A model generated the notes under the pieces. The model was not told where the DNA came from and did not search any database. It saw only the letters and a program-made list of their open reading frames with translations. Below, piece by piece: positions 8,601 through 15,569 of a stretch of DNA of 64,000 nucleotides. The position numbers and the translations under genes were made by a program. Numbering within the stretch: position 1 is the first letter of the stretch; the number at the start of each line of letters is the position of its first letter. Origin of the DNA: Paenibacillus sp. FSL K6-3182 (GTDB taxonomy: Bacteria; Bacillota; Bacilli; Paenibacillales; Paenibacillaceae); NCBI RefSeq assembly GCF_037976325.1, contig NZ_CP150265.1, positions 2,041,501 through 2,105,500 of the forward strand, read 5' to 3'.

Positions 8601-9297
8601 GGTCGTATCCATCAAACCTTTCACGAATAAGAAAGGTCTGTCCATGGGTTTCCTCGAGCTTGAAGATCGCATAATGCGTGTGGAAGCTGTCGTATTTCCA
8701 ACGATCTGGAAGCGAATCGAAAGCAAGCTCAAAAAGGGCGGCTTAGCCATTATACAAGCAACGGTTCAGCAGCAGGATGATGACTATAAGCTCATCGTTG
8801 AGGATTGTGTACCGATTGAACATGCGGAGATGGAGCTTGCGGATCACGTAGGACGGCTGCAGAAGCAGGCGAAGGCTCGCGCGGCAAGAACTGGCGGCAG
8901 CAGCTATACTTCTCAGGGCAGTACTCAGAAAACGCAAGGCCAAGCTAACCGAACGACGTCACCTAGCAATCGGCCAGCTTTCCAGACTAAGGCTGCTGAT
9001 AATAGTAGCGTTAAACCCAGCCCTCAGTCCGGAAATAACTTCACTACACCTGCATCCGATGAGCGCAAGCCGCAGCGCGTATATATAAAAATTGTGGCGG
9101 AAAATGAACAGCCTGCTGTCCTTGAACAGCTGAAAAGTGTTTTGGCTGGTCATTCCGGACAGCTCGCAACCGTGTTATTTTATGTACAAGGACAAAAATC
9201 GATTGCTCTCAGCGATAGTTATCGCGTTAAACCATCTGCTGGGCTTCTCGCAGCCGTTGAGCAGCTCTTGGGTGAAGGCTCGATCGTCGTCAAATGA
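5626..9297 (+). CDS. dnaE: DNA polymerase III subunit alpha (DnaE)
   Basis: 1223 residues. The PHP domain starts at about residue 8 (FVHLHVHSEYSLLDGAARIK). The polymerase palm carries PDIDIDF at about 410-416, the region of the catalytic aspartates. GPGRGSSAGSLVAY and the helix-hairpin-helix region follow. An OB fold begins at about 984 (AIVGIMVVSIKPFTNKKG). Residues about 1085-1147 are a Gln/Ser/Thr/Pro-rich linker before a small folded C-terminal domain. In Firmicutes this DnaE works beside PolC, extending primers on the lagging strand. The ATG at 5626 follows AAAGGA; the frame is open 32 codons further upstream but without a ribosome-binding site. At 1223 residues it is longer than the usual 1100-1170, largely because of the linker. 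Confidence 0.97.
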   Translation: MSGHNEQSFVHLHVHSEYSLLDGAARIKDLTAKAADLGMKALALTDHGVMYGAIPFYRSCRAQGIKPIIGCELYMTTGSRFEKGSRKENPIYHLIVLAKNEAGYRNLMKLCSIAHLEGFHYKPRVDLEMLREYSEGLICLSSCLGSEISQHLLHDRLEQARSSALRYKDIFGDDFYLELQDHGLLDQKKVAVDMIKLAEETGIKLVATNDVHYLQAEDAAMQDVLICIGTGKTTEDTDRLRMLTDQMYLKSADEMALLYRHVPEAIANTVEIADKCELELTLGRAALPVFRPVPSGMSSSDYLITLCRDGLVARYGGNPEWVHDTDYRQKAEQRLEYELSVIEKMGFSDYFLIVWDFIRFAHDSGIRTGPGRGSSAGSLVAYTLRITDVDPLKYKLLFERFLNPERISMPDIDIDFNDERRDEVIAYVAAKYGEEHVAQIITFGTMAAKAAVRDVGRAMNVPFQEVDRAAKLIPNQLGITIEEALRMSNELREASERQPKTAAMLKMALKVEGMPRHASTHAAGVVISQEPLTHYTPIQTGSERIPLTQYSMEHLEAIGLLKMDFLGLRTLSILERALHAVKEQHGRVIDFHTISDSDPATYAMLSRGDTTGIFQLESAGVRRVLKEMKPTEFEDIVSVLALYRPGPMEFIPKYIQGKHGLVTVEYPHPSLEPILSDTYGIIVYQEQIMQIASLMAGFSLGEADLLRRAVSKKKREVLDEERAHFVKGSLAQGYSETDANHVYDMIVRFADYGFPRAHAAAYGVLAFQTAWLKANYPVPFMASMLASVTGNQRKTAEYVDECRRMGIAVLPPDVNESSVSFTPVEKAVRFGLAAIKNVGTQAIEAILKERKDRLFDSLLDLCQRVDLRVVNKRVLESLIQAGALDSLPGHRAQLLAALEETVETAIKWRKDREELQIEMFGLDEVQNWDVELPDIRPYTTGQQLDFERDLLGLYLSGHPLDAAEQQLSALGLDRLVELSDAKDGAIAIVGIMVVSIKPFTNKKGLSMGFLELEDRIMRVEAVVFPTIWKRIESKLKKGGLAIIQATVQQQDDDYKLIVEDCVPIEHAEMELADHVGRLQKQAKARAARTGGSSYTSQGSTQKTQGQANRTTSPSNRPAFQTKAADNSSVKPSPQSGNNFTTPASDERKPQRVYIKIVAENEQPAVLEQLKSVLAGHSGQLATVLFYVQGQKSIALSDSYRVKPSAGLLAAVEQLLGEGSIVVK

Positions 9298-9717
9298 CAA
9301 CGACATAAACTAGCTGGTGCGAGACCTTCTGCAATCTAATTCTCGCTTCTGGCAAATCAGAAATTAGATGCTAATTTTAAGCTTGAAAATATGCAATGGC
9401 GAGAAAGGTTTGAGCTGAGCAAACCGTGGTTTGAAATTATTTCGATAGTGAGATTATGCAAAAAAAAAAGAAGAAAAATTATTCTTTTGCTATGAATATT
9501 TGGTATTGATGCAATAGGATTTCTACCCTCCTGCTTTATGTTGCAAACAACGGCATTTCGTATGCACATCAGAGCCTATCTGTGCATATGTTTAGAGATA
9601 CATGTGAAGATGGCTTTGGGGCTCGGAGAGTGCGAGCGCCGCCTGAGGACAATGTCATCTGCTCACGCCTATGTTTCCAAGATAAACGTACAAGCAGTTA
9701 CGGGAGGGATGAGTCCT
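9298..9717. other. Intergenic stretch between dnaE and the PgpA-family gene
   Basis: This 420-bp AT-rich spacer has no convincing gene. TCTAATTCT (9335-9343) and AGAAATTAGA (9359-9368) can form a stem with one bulge but no T-run follows. A poly-A tract with a weak AAAAGAA/TTCTTTT pairing lies at about 9460-9490. Small frames here lack ribosome-binding sites. Confidence 0.5.
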
Positions 9718-10209
9718 ATGACAGGAATCGAGAAATGGCTCTTAAAACGAGGGGTATCCATCGATGATGTAACAGAAATCGTTTATACGCTGCAGCGTCC
9801 TTATAACGGTGATTTGACGATGGAAGAGTGTGAGGAAAGCGTAAGGGCAGTGCTTGGCAAACGAGAGGTTCAATATGTCATGTATACGGGTATGGCCCTT
9901 GATGAGTTAGCTGAGCGGAAATTATTGCCAGAGCCATTGCAATCGATTATGGAAAATGATGAGTCGCTTTACGGTGTGGATGAGACGCTTGCGCTCGGCA
10001 TTACGAATGTTTACGGCATGATTGGATTGACGAGCTTCGGATATTTAGATAAAGTAAAACCCGGTATTATTCGTCAACTAAATATAAAAGGTGAACGAAT
10101 TCATGTTTTTTTAGATGACCTGGTTGCTGGATTAGCCGCTGCTGCGTCTGCTCGAATTGCACATCAGGACCCGAAAGCGATCCAATATGATTTGCCGGAT
10201 TCGCCTTAA
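9718..10209 (+). CDS. PgpA/YutG family protein (phosphatidylglycerophosphatase A family), copy 1
   Basis: A 163-residue protein of the PgpA family. Conserved features include the N-terminal LLKRGV, GKREVQYVMYTG, NDESLYGVDETLAL, ITNVYGMIGLTSFGYLDKVKPG and FLDDLVAGLAAAASAR. The canonical enzyme dephosphorylates phosphatidylglycerophosphate; Firmicute YutG proteins are its soluble homologues and their activity is less certain. The ATG at 9718 is 10 nt after GGGAGGG; ATG 9709 is too close to that box. A paralogue lies at 55980-56519. Confidence 0.78.
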   Translation: MTGIEKWLLKRGVSIDDVTEIVYTLQRPYNGDLTMEECEESVRAVLGKREVQYVMYTGMALDELAERKLLPEPLQSIMENDESLYGVDETLALGITNVYGMIGLTSFGYLDKVKPGIIRQLNIKGERIHVFLDDLVAGLAAAASARIAHQDPKAIQYDLPDSP

Positions 10210-10304
10210 CTATGGTATCATTGTGAGATCATATGGCCTGTTACCGGGATAGCTGTGCTTAGTAAGTGAGCTTTGTGGAAGCAAAGTTTTCAGGAGGTAC
10301 CATG

Positions 10305-10496
10305 ATGTGGACGGTCATTTATATCGCACCAACAGCAAAAATTGCAGATAACATCAAGAAGCGGCTAACGGATGAAGGGTTTCTGGTGAAAATCCGCTCC
10401 GTCAATCTGTCCAAACAGCAATACGAGATACTAGTTCCGTCAGGCGAGTTGGAGGAAGTTCAAGAAGTATTCAACTCCATTATGCGGCCATTATGA
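10305..10496 (+). CDS. Small conserved-looking protein of unknown function
   Basis: 63 residues starting MWTVIYIAPTAKIADNIKKR and ending with an amphipathic helix (GELEEVQEVFNSIM). The beta-alpha-beta pattern resembles small DUF2007-like or ferredoxin-fold proteins. Homologues at this position in Gram-positives are sometimes labelled glutamate decarboxylase, which such a short protein cannot be. AGGAGG at 10292-10297 is a strong site; ATG 10302 is an alternative start. It lies 40 bp before accD and may be in its operon. Confidence 0.65.
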   Translation: MWTVIYIAPTAKIADNIKKRLTDEGFLVKIRSVNLSKQQYEILVPSGELEEVQEVFNSIMRPL

Positions 10497-10536
10497 TGGA
10501 CTGCTCTATACTATTGCGCCTTGAGAGGTGTCACAC

Positions 10537-11406
10537 GTGCAAATAAAAGATTTATTTACTAAGAAAAAATATGCAACAATACCTTCGGAACCACGCAAGC
10601 GTGAAGTTCCTGAGGGCTTGATGAATAAGTGCTCCAAATGCGGCACGATTCAGTATAGCAAAGAGTTGGAAAAGAATTTGAAGGTATGCTCATCCTGCGG
10701 TTATCATTACCGTCTAAGCGCGTTGGAGCGTATTGCATTAACGCTTGATGATGGGCATCTAGTAGAATACGATGCCAATATGGAATCCATCGATCCTCTA
10801 AACTTCCCAGGTTACGCGAGCAAGCTAGAGCAGCAGAAGAGCAAGTCGAGTCTTCGCGAAGCTGTCGTAACAGGAGAAGGTACGATTGGTGGTTTTCCTG
10901 TCGTCGTAGCAGTCATGAGCTTTGATTTTTTCACTGGCAGTATGGGATCCGTAGTTGGAGAGAAAATTACAAGAGCGATCGAAGCGGCTCATGAGAAGAA
11001 ACTGCCGCTTCTTATTTTCTCAACATCGGGCGGCGCCCGGATGCAGGAAAGTATTCTTAGCTTAATGCAAATGGCCAAAACGAGCGCGGCACTTTCAAAG
11101 TTTCAAGGTGCTGGGGGTTTGTTTATTTCGATTTTTACCGATCCTACTACGGGCGGGGTTTCGGCAAGCTTTGCGAGCTTGGGCGATTACAATTTGGCCG
11201 AGCCTGGCGCGTTGATCGGTTTTGCCGGACGAATTGTTATCGAACAAACGATTCGCCAGAAGCTGCCTGACGACTTCCAGACGGCTGAGTTTAACTTGCA
11301 GCATGGCCAATTGGATAAAGTCGTACACCGCAAAGATATGAAACCTACGTTAGCAAAGCTGCTTGATATGCATTGCGTAAGGGAGGAAACATCCTATGGC
11401 GGGTGA
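10537..11406 (+). CDS. accD: Acetyl-CoA carboxylase carboxyltransferase subunit beta
   Basis: 289 residues, normal for AccD. An N-terminal four-cysteine zinc finger (Cys32, Cys35, Cys51, Cys54) precedes a crotonase-like carboxyltransferase domain with [20 protein letters not shown] and [17 protein letters not shown]. With AccA it transfers carboxyl from biotin carboxyl carrier protein to acetyl-CoA, giving malonyl-CoA for fatty-acid synthesis. The GTG at 10537 is preferred, as GAGAGG lies 8 nt upstream; an in-frame GTG at 10528 overlaps that box. The 3' end overlaps accA by 11 nt, implying translational coupling. Confidence 0.95.
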   Translation: MQIKDLFTKKKYATIPSEPRKREVPEGLMNKCSKCGTIQYSKELEKNLKVCSSCGYHYRLSALERIALTLDDGHLVEYDANMESIDPLNFPGYASKLEQQKSKSSLREAVVTGEGTIGGFPVVVAVMSFDFFTGSMGSVVGEKITRAIEAAHEKKLPLLIFSTSGGARMQESILSLMQMAKTSAALSKFQGAGGLFISIFTDPTTGGVSASFASLGDYNLAEPGALIGFAGRIVIEQTIRQKLPDDFQTAEFNLQHGQLDKVVHRKDMKPTLAKLLDMHCVREETSYGG

Positions 11407-12466
11407 GCTGCCTTTTGAAAAACCGTTGAACGACTTGCGGCAGAAGGTAACTGAGCTTAAGACCTTAAGCGTGGAGAAGGGTATCGACTTCACGGAAGAA
11501 ATACGCGGTCTTGAGCTTAAGTGCAAGCAGCTGGAAGAAGAATTGTATAGTGAGCTGACTCCTGCTCAAAAGATGCATATGGCGCGTCATCATCAGCGTC
11601 CGACATCGTTAGACTTCATTCAAACGGTATTTACCGATTATATGGAGCTTCATGGAGATCGTCTGTTTGCAGATGATCTTGCCATCGTTGGTGGCCTTGC
11701 TAAGATAAACGGTGTTCCAGTTACTGTTATTGGACACCAGCGCGGCAAGGACACTCGTGAGAATATTGCTCGTTTCTTCGGCAGTCCTCATCCTGAGGGC
11801 TTCCGCAAGGCGCTTCGTCTAATGGAGCAAGCGAACAAATTCAAGCGGCCAATCATCACGTTTATTGATACGAAGGGTGCTTATCCGGGCAAAACCGCCG
11901 AGGAGCGAGGTCAATCGGAAGCGATTGCGCGCAACCTGCGGGAAATGGCCGGCTTCGGCGTGCCTATTATTTGTATCGTTATTGGTGAAGGCGGCAGCGG
12001 GGGAGCACTCGCTTTAGGCGTCGGAAACCGTGTATTAATGTTGGAAAATGCGATTTATAGTGCAATTTCGCCAAATGGAGCGGCATCCATCTTATGGAAA
12101 GATGCTTCCAGGGCAGATCAAGCAGCTGAAGCCATGAAGATTACAGCCAAAGACTTGTTAGAATTTGGTGTAATTGAGGATATTGTTCCAGAGCCGCAGG
12201 GCGGCGCACATAAGGACTTGGCATTTCAAGCGGAGCAAATTAAGGAAAAGCTGTGGCAGCATTTACAAGAACTTATGAAAATGAGTGCTGAGCAGCTTAT
12301 CGAAGATCGGTATAATAAATTCCGTAAAGTCGGTCAATTCAAGATCGTTGAAGAGCCCGGAGATGTGGCGGACGGAGCAGTTGCCGATACAAATATCGGT
12401 ATAAAAGCGGACGCGGTGAATGTATCTCAGGAACAGGCGCCGGAAGCAACTCCGACCGTTCAATAG
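11396..12466 (+). CDS. accA: Acetyl-CoA carboxylase carboxyltransferase subunit alpha
   Basis: 356 residues. Motifs include the N-terminal coiled region, [58 protein letters not shown] and [19 protein letters not shown], all standard for AccA. It is about 35 residues longer than the typical 315-325; the excess is an Ala/Glu/Pro-rich tail after about residue 320, probably disordered. GGGAGG lies about 9 nt before the ATG. The next gene is pyk, 97 bp downstream, with no pfkA between them. Confidence 0.95.
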   Translation: MAGELPFEKPLNDLRQKVTELKTLSVEKGIDFTEEIRGLELKCKQLEEELYSELTPAQKMHMARHHQRPTSLDFIQTVFTDYMELHGDRLFADDLAIVGGLAKINGVPVTVIGHQRGKDTRENIARFFGSPHPEGFRKALRLMEQANKFKRPIITFIDTKGAYPGKTAEERGQSEAIARNLREMAGFGVPIICIVIGEGGSGGALALGVGNRVLMLENAIYSAISPNGAASILWKDASRADQAAEAMKITAKDLLEFGVIEDIVPEPQGGAHKDLAFQAEQIKEKLWQHLQELMKMSAEQLIEDRYNKFRKVGQFKIVEEPGDVADGAVADTNIGIKADAVNVSQEQAPEATPTVQ

Positions 12467-12563
12467 TGAATAATATGTAAAAATGATTATTTCACTGTAC
12501 AAGCAGTGGGTTGTCATGTCAGTATAGTAAAGAATATCAGGCAGTATACGGAGGAAACTTAAC

Positions 12564-14318
12564 ATGCGTAAAACGAAAATTGTTTGTACTATCGGTCCAT
12601 CCAGCGAATCACTGGAAAACACAAAAAAGCTAATCAATGCAGGCATGAACGTTGCCCGTCTTAACTTCTCACACGGAGATTTTGAAGAGCACGGCAACCG
12701 TATTAAAAACATCCGCATTGCAAATGCAGAACTTGGTACTTCGGTAGCGGTTTTGCTTGATACGAAAGGTCCTGAAATTCGTCTTGGCAAGCTTAAAGAA
12801 GAGCCTATTGAGCTTAATCAAGGTGAAATCGTTACGCTTACTACAGAAGAAATTTTGGGTGACCGCAACCGTGTTCCTATTACTTACAACAACCTTCCAA
12901 ACGATGTAACAATTGGTTCAACTATCCTCATTGATGATGGCTTGATCGGATTGACAGTTGAAGAGGTTAAAGGCACTGAGATCGTTTGCCGTATCGTAAA
13001 CAGCGGTCCAATTAAAAGTAAAAAAGGCGTTAACGTTCCTGGCGTGAAAATTTCATTGCCTGGTATTACGGAAAAGGATGCTAACGATATCGTATTTGGT
13101 ATCGAGCAAGGCGTAGACTTCATTGCAGCATCTTTTGTTCGTAAAGCGAGCGACGTGCTTGAAATTCGTGAATTGCTTGAGCGTCATAATGCAGGTCACA
13201 TTCAAATTATCTCCAAAATTGAGAACCAAGAAGGCGTAGACAACCTTGATGAAATTCTTGAGGTTTCTGACGGTCTTATGGTAGCGCGTGGCGACCTCGG
13301 CGTTGAAATTCCAGCTGAAGAAGTGCCGCTCGTTCAAAAAAATATGATCAAAAAAGGTAACCGTGTAGGTAAACCTGTCATTACAGCAACACAAATGCTT
13401 GATTCCATGCAGCGCAACCCGCGTCCAACTCGCGCAGAAGCGAGTGACGTTGCAAATGCGATTTTTGACGGTACAGATGCGATCATGCTTTCCGGCGAAA
13501 CAGCTGCGGGAAGATATCCAACTGAATCCGTACAAACAATGGCTCGTATTGCTGAGCGTGCGGAAGCCGCTTTGGAATACCGTGAAATTTTCACAAAACA
13601 AGCCAATGCACAACAAGTATCCGTTACAGAAGCAATCAGCCAAGCTGTTGCTAACTCGGCTCTTGACCTTGGTGCAAAAGCGATCATCACATCGACACAA
13701 AGCGGCTTTACAGCTCGCATGGTATCGAAGTACAAGCCTAAAGCTCCAATCATTGCTGTAACGACTGATGAGAAGGTATTGCGTCGTCTATCTCTCATTT
13801 GGGGCGTATTTGCAGTGCTTGGTCCAGATGCGGATACAACGGATGAAATGTTCGAAAATGCTGTAAAAGGCGGTATGAGCACTGGATTCCTAAGCTTGGG
13901 AGATACTGTTGTTATTACAGCTGGCGTTCCAGTTGGCCGTGCTGGCACTACAAACCTTATCAAAATTCACCACATTGGTGAGCTTTTGGCACAAGGACAA
14001 GGTATCGGCAGCCAAACCGCTATCGGTAAAATTGTAGTAGCTCGTACACCTGAGGAAGCTATTGCAAAAACAACTCAAGGTTCAATCTTGGTAACGATCT
14101 CCACAGATAAAGAATATATGCCTGCATTCGAAAAAGCTGGCGCAGTTATTACAGAGCAAGGCGGAATTACTAGCCATGCCGCTGTAGTTGGCCTGAATCT
14201 TGGAATCCCGGTTATTCTTGGCATCCAAAATGCAACTGAATTGCTGCAAGATGGCATGGAAGTTACCATCTACGGCGAAACAGGCGTTATCTATCACGGC
14301 CAATCAAAAGTACTGTAA
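12564..14318 (+). CDS. pyk: Pyruvate kinase
   Basis: 584 residues. The barrel begins [15 protein letters not shown], and the active-site signature includes [17 protein letters not shown] and [22 protein letters not shown] and the substrate loop [19 protein letters not shown] follow. The extra C-terminal PEP-utiliser-like domain ([18 protein letters not shown], about residues 530-550) is typical of Bacillus-type enzymes. It converts phosphoenolpyruvate and ADP to pyruvate and ATP. The ribosome-binding site is GGAGGAAAC and codon use looks like that of a highly expressed gene. It ends at a strong terminator. Confidence 0.97.
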   Translation: MRKTKIVCTIGPSSESLENTKKLINAGMNVARLNFSHGDFEEHGNRIKNIRIANAELGTSVAVLLDTKGPEIRLGKLKEEPIELNQGEIVTLTTEEILGDRNRVPITYNNLPNDVTIGSTILIDDGLIGLTVEEVKGTEIVCRIVNSGPIKSKKGVNVPGVKISLPGITEKDANDIVFGIEQGVDFIAASFVRKASDVLEIRELLERHNAGHIQIISKIENQEGVDNLDEILEVSDGLMVARGDLGVEIPAEEVPLVQKNMIKKGNRVGKPVITATQMLDSMQRNPRPTRAEASDVANAIFDGTDAIMLSGETAAGRYPTESVQTMARIAERAEAALEYREIFTKQANAQQVSVTEAISQAVANSALDLGAKAIITSTQSGFTARMVSKYKPKAPIIAVTTDEKVLRRLSLIWGVFAVLGPDADTTDEMFENAVKGGMSTGFLSLGDTVVITAGVPVGRAGTTNLIKIHHIGELLAQGQGIGSQTAIGKIVVARTPEEAIAKTTQGSILVTISTDKEYMPAFEKAGAVITEQGGITSHAAVVGLNLGIPVILGIQNATELLQDGMEVTIYGETGVIYHGQSKVL

Positions 14319-14358
14319 TAAAACAGTGCCTTTGTTAACAAAAATATAGTACAAAAAC

Positions 14359-14390
14359 AAAAAGCGATGGTGATCTCACCGTCGCTTTTT
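14359..14390 (+). terminator. Rho-independent terminator after pyk
   Basis: A 15-bp stem, 14359-14373 with 14376-14390, has one G-T pair and a minimal loop. The outer arms are A5 and T5. Confidence 0.9.
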
Positions 14391-14442
14391 GCTAATCAAT
14401 TCGTCAAAGCATGTTCGATTTGATAAAAAATGGGGGGCATTT

Positions 14443-14910
14443 ATGCTGTCAGCTTCCACTTGGGTTCTGCACCCGCTGCGCGTTCGTTATCAGGAAACCG
14501 ATCAAATGGGTGTCGTTTTTCATGGGAATTATGTAACTTGGTTCGAAATTGGACGTACTGAATGGATAAGAAATGCTGGTTATGACTATAAAACCATTGA
14601 AGAGCAAGGATTGCTGCTGCCGGTTATAGATTTGCAATGCCGCTATGTGCAACCCGCTCGCTATGACGATACTGTAATCGTTTGTACTCGAATTGCTGAT
14701 TGCAGCCCTCTGCGCGTATCCTTTGAATCACAGGTTAGAAAGGTATCACTGGATGATTTCCATACATCAGTAGTATCAGAAAGCGAATCACTGCCTGGTG
14801 AGCTGCTCGTGGAGGGTGGAACCAAACATGTATGGGTCAACGAGTCATGGCAACCAGCGCGTTTAAACAAAGTCATGCCTGAATTGTATGAACTGCTGCG
14901 TACGAAGTAA
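14443..14910 (+). CDS. YbgC-type acyl-CoA thioesterase
   Basis: A 155-residue hotdog-fold protein. RVRYQETDQMGVVFHGNYVT contains the conserved Asp and the HGNY motif of 4-hydroxybenzoyl-CoA/YbgC-type thioesterases. The likely reaction is hydrolysis of an acyl-CoA; the substrate is not predictable. GGGGGG lies 5 nt before the ATG at 14443; the frame is open upstream through the pyk terminator and that part is not coding. fxsA follows on the same strand after a 98-bp spacer with repeats. Confidence 0.85.
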   Translation: MLSASTWVLHPLRVRYQETDQMGVVFHGNYVTWFEIGRTEWIRNAGYDYKTIEEQGLLLPVIDLQCRYVQPARYDDTVIVCTRIADCSPLRVSFESQVRKVSLDDFHTSVVSESESLPGELLVEGGTKHVWVNESWQPARLNKVMPELYELLRTK

Positions 14911-14992
14911 GTTTGCCGAACAAATTGCGATGATATTATGCTGCTGCGCAAACCAAGCTTATGCTTACGAAGTAAGTTTGCTACGCAAACTT
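14901..14992 (+). repeat. 16-bp direct repeat and hairpin before fxsA
   Basis: TACGAAGTAAGTTTGC occurs at 14901-14916 (spanning the thioesterase stop) and again at 14966-14981. The second copy leads into AAGTTTGC-TAC-GCAAACTT (14974-14992), an 8-bp perfect hairpin that ends a few bases before the fxsA ribosome-binding site. Confidence 0.75.
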
Positions 14993-15008
14993 TGGAGGAG
15001 GTCCAATC

Positions 15009-15401
15009 ATGTATAAATGGCTGTTGGCAGTTTTAATTGTTGTTCCATTAGTTGAGCTTTGGGGTATCTTTCAAATTAGCGGCTGGATCGGGGGCTGGAA
15101 CACCTTTTTTATACTGATCCTCATGGGTTTGGCAGGCGCTTATTTGGCCCGAATGGAAGGGCGAAAAGTATGGGGTGAGGCTCAGCGTCAAATGCAAGCT
15201 GGACAAATTCCCGGCCAGTCGCTTTTAGATGGATTATGTGTGCTAGCAGGAGGTATTTTGCTGTTGCTGCCAGGATTTCTGTCTGACATCATAGGCATTA
15301 CGCTGCTTATTCCATTTACAAGAACCTTTTATAGAGTAATCATGCTGCGTGAATTAGAGAAAAGAATACGAAACGGCAATTTTAAGATCGGAAGATTCTA
15401 A
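15009..15401 (+). CDS. fxsA: FxsA family membrane protein
   Basis: A 130-residue integral membrane protein starting MYKWLLAVLIVVPLVELWGI. It shows the FxsA pattern: an N-terminal helix with PLVELWG, a GLAGAYLARMEGRKVW region, and a hydrophobic hairpin with GGILLLLPGFLSDIIGITLL. E. coli FxsA relieves phage T7 exclusion by F plasmid; its cellular role is otherwise unclear. GGAGGAGG precedes the ATG. Its expression may be affected by the hairpin at 14974-14992. Confidence 0.87.
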   Translation: MYKWLLAVLIVVPLVELWGIFQISGWIGGWNTFFILILMGLAGAYLARMEGRKVWGEAQRQMQAGQIPGQSLLDGLCVLAGGILLLLPGFLSDIIGITLLIPFTRTFYRVIMLRELEKRIRNGNFKIGRF

Positions 15402-15403
15402 TA

Positions 15404-15457
15404 TTTACGTGACATTTACAAAAGGTTAACATGGCAATAATAGTCATGCTTCATAAT
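15404..15457 (+). promoter_or_regulatory. Pho-box-like direct repeats and -10 upstream of ppk
   Basis: TTTACG (15404-15409), TTTACA (15415-15420) and TTAACA (15426-15431) are spaced exactly 11 bp apart. They match the TTHACA-N5 direct repeats bound by phosphorylated PhoP in Bacillus. A degenerate fourth repeat (ATAATA) falls at 15437. CATAAT (15452-15457) is a good -10, and there is no consensus -35, as expected of an activated promoter. Confidence 0.65.
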
Positions 15458-15569
15458 GAGATAGATATAAGTCGTTTCTTGTCGTTATATTAGCATTCTT
15501 GATTTGAGGCAAGAAGCGTATGTTAGAAAAGCAGGTTTATTTCGCAAAATTACTCAGGAGGCGTGAGAA

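Noticed and set aside
10302..10496. Glutamate decarboxylase
   Set aside because: The product is only about 63 residues and has no PLP-binding motif; such a label would be an annotation artefact.
13053..13963. Long reverse-strand frames of 209 and 215 codons inside pyk
   Set aside because: These are Cys/Ser/Phe-rich shadows of the pyk coding frame with no ribosome-binding site.
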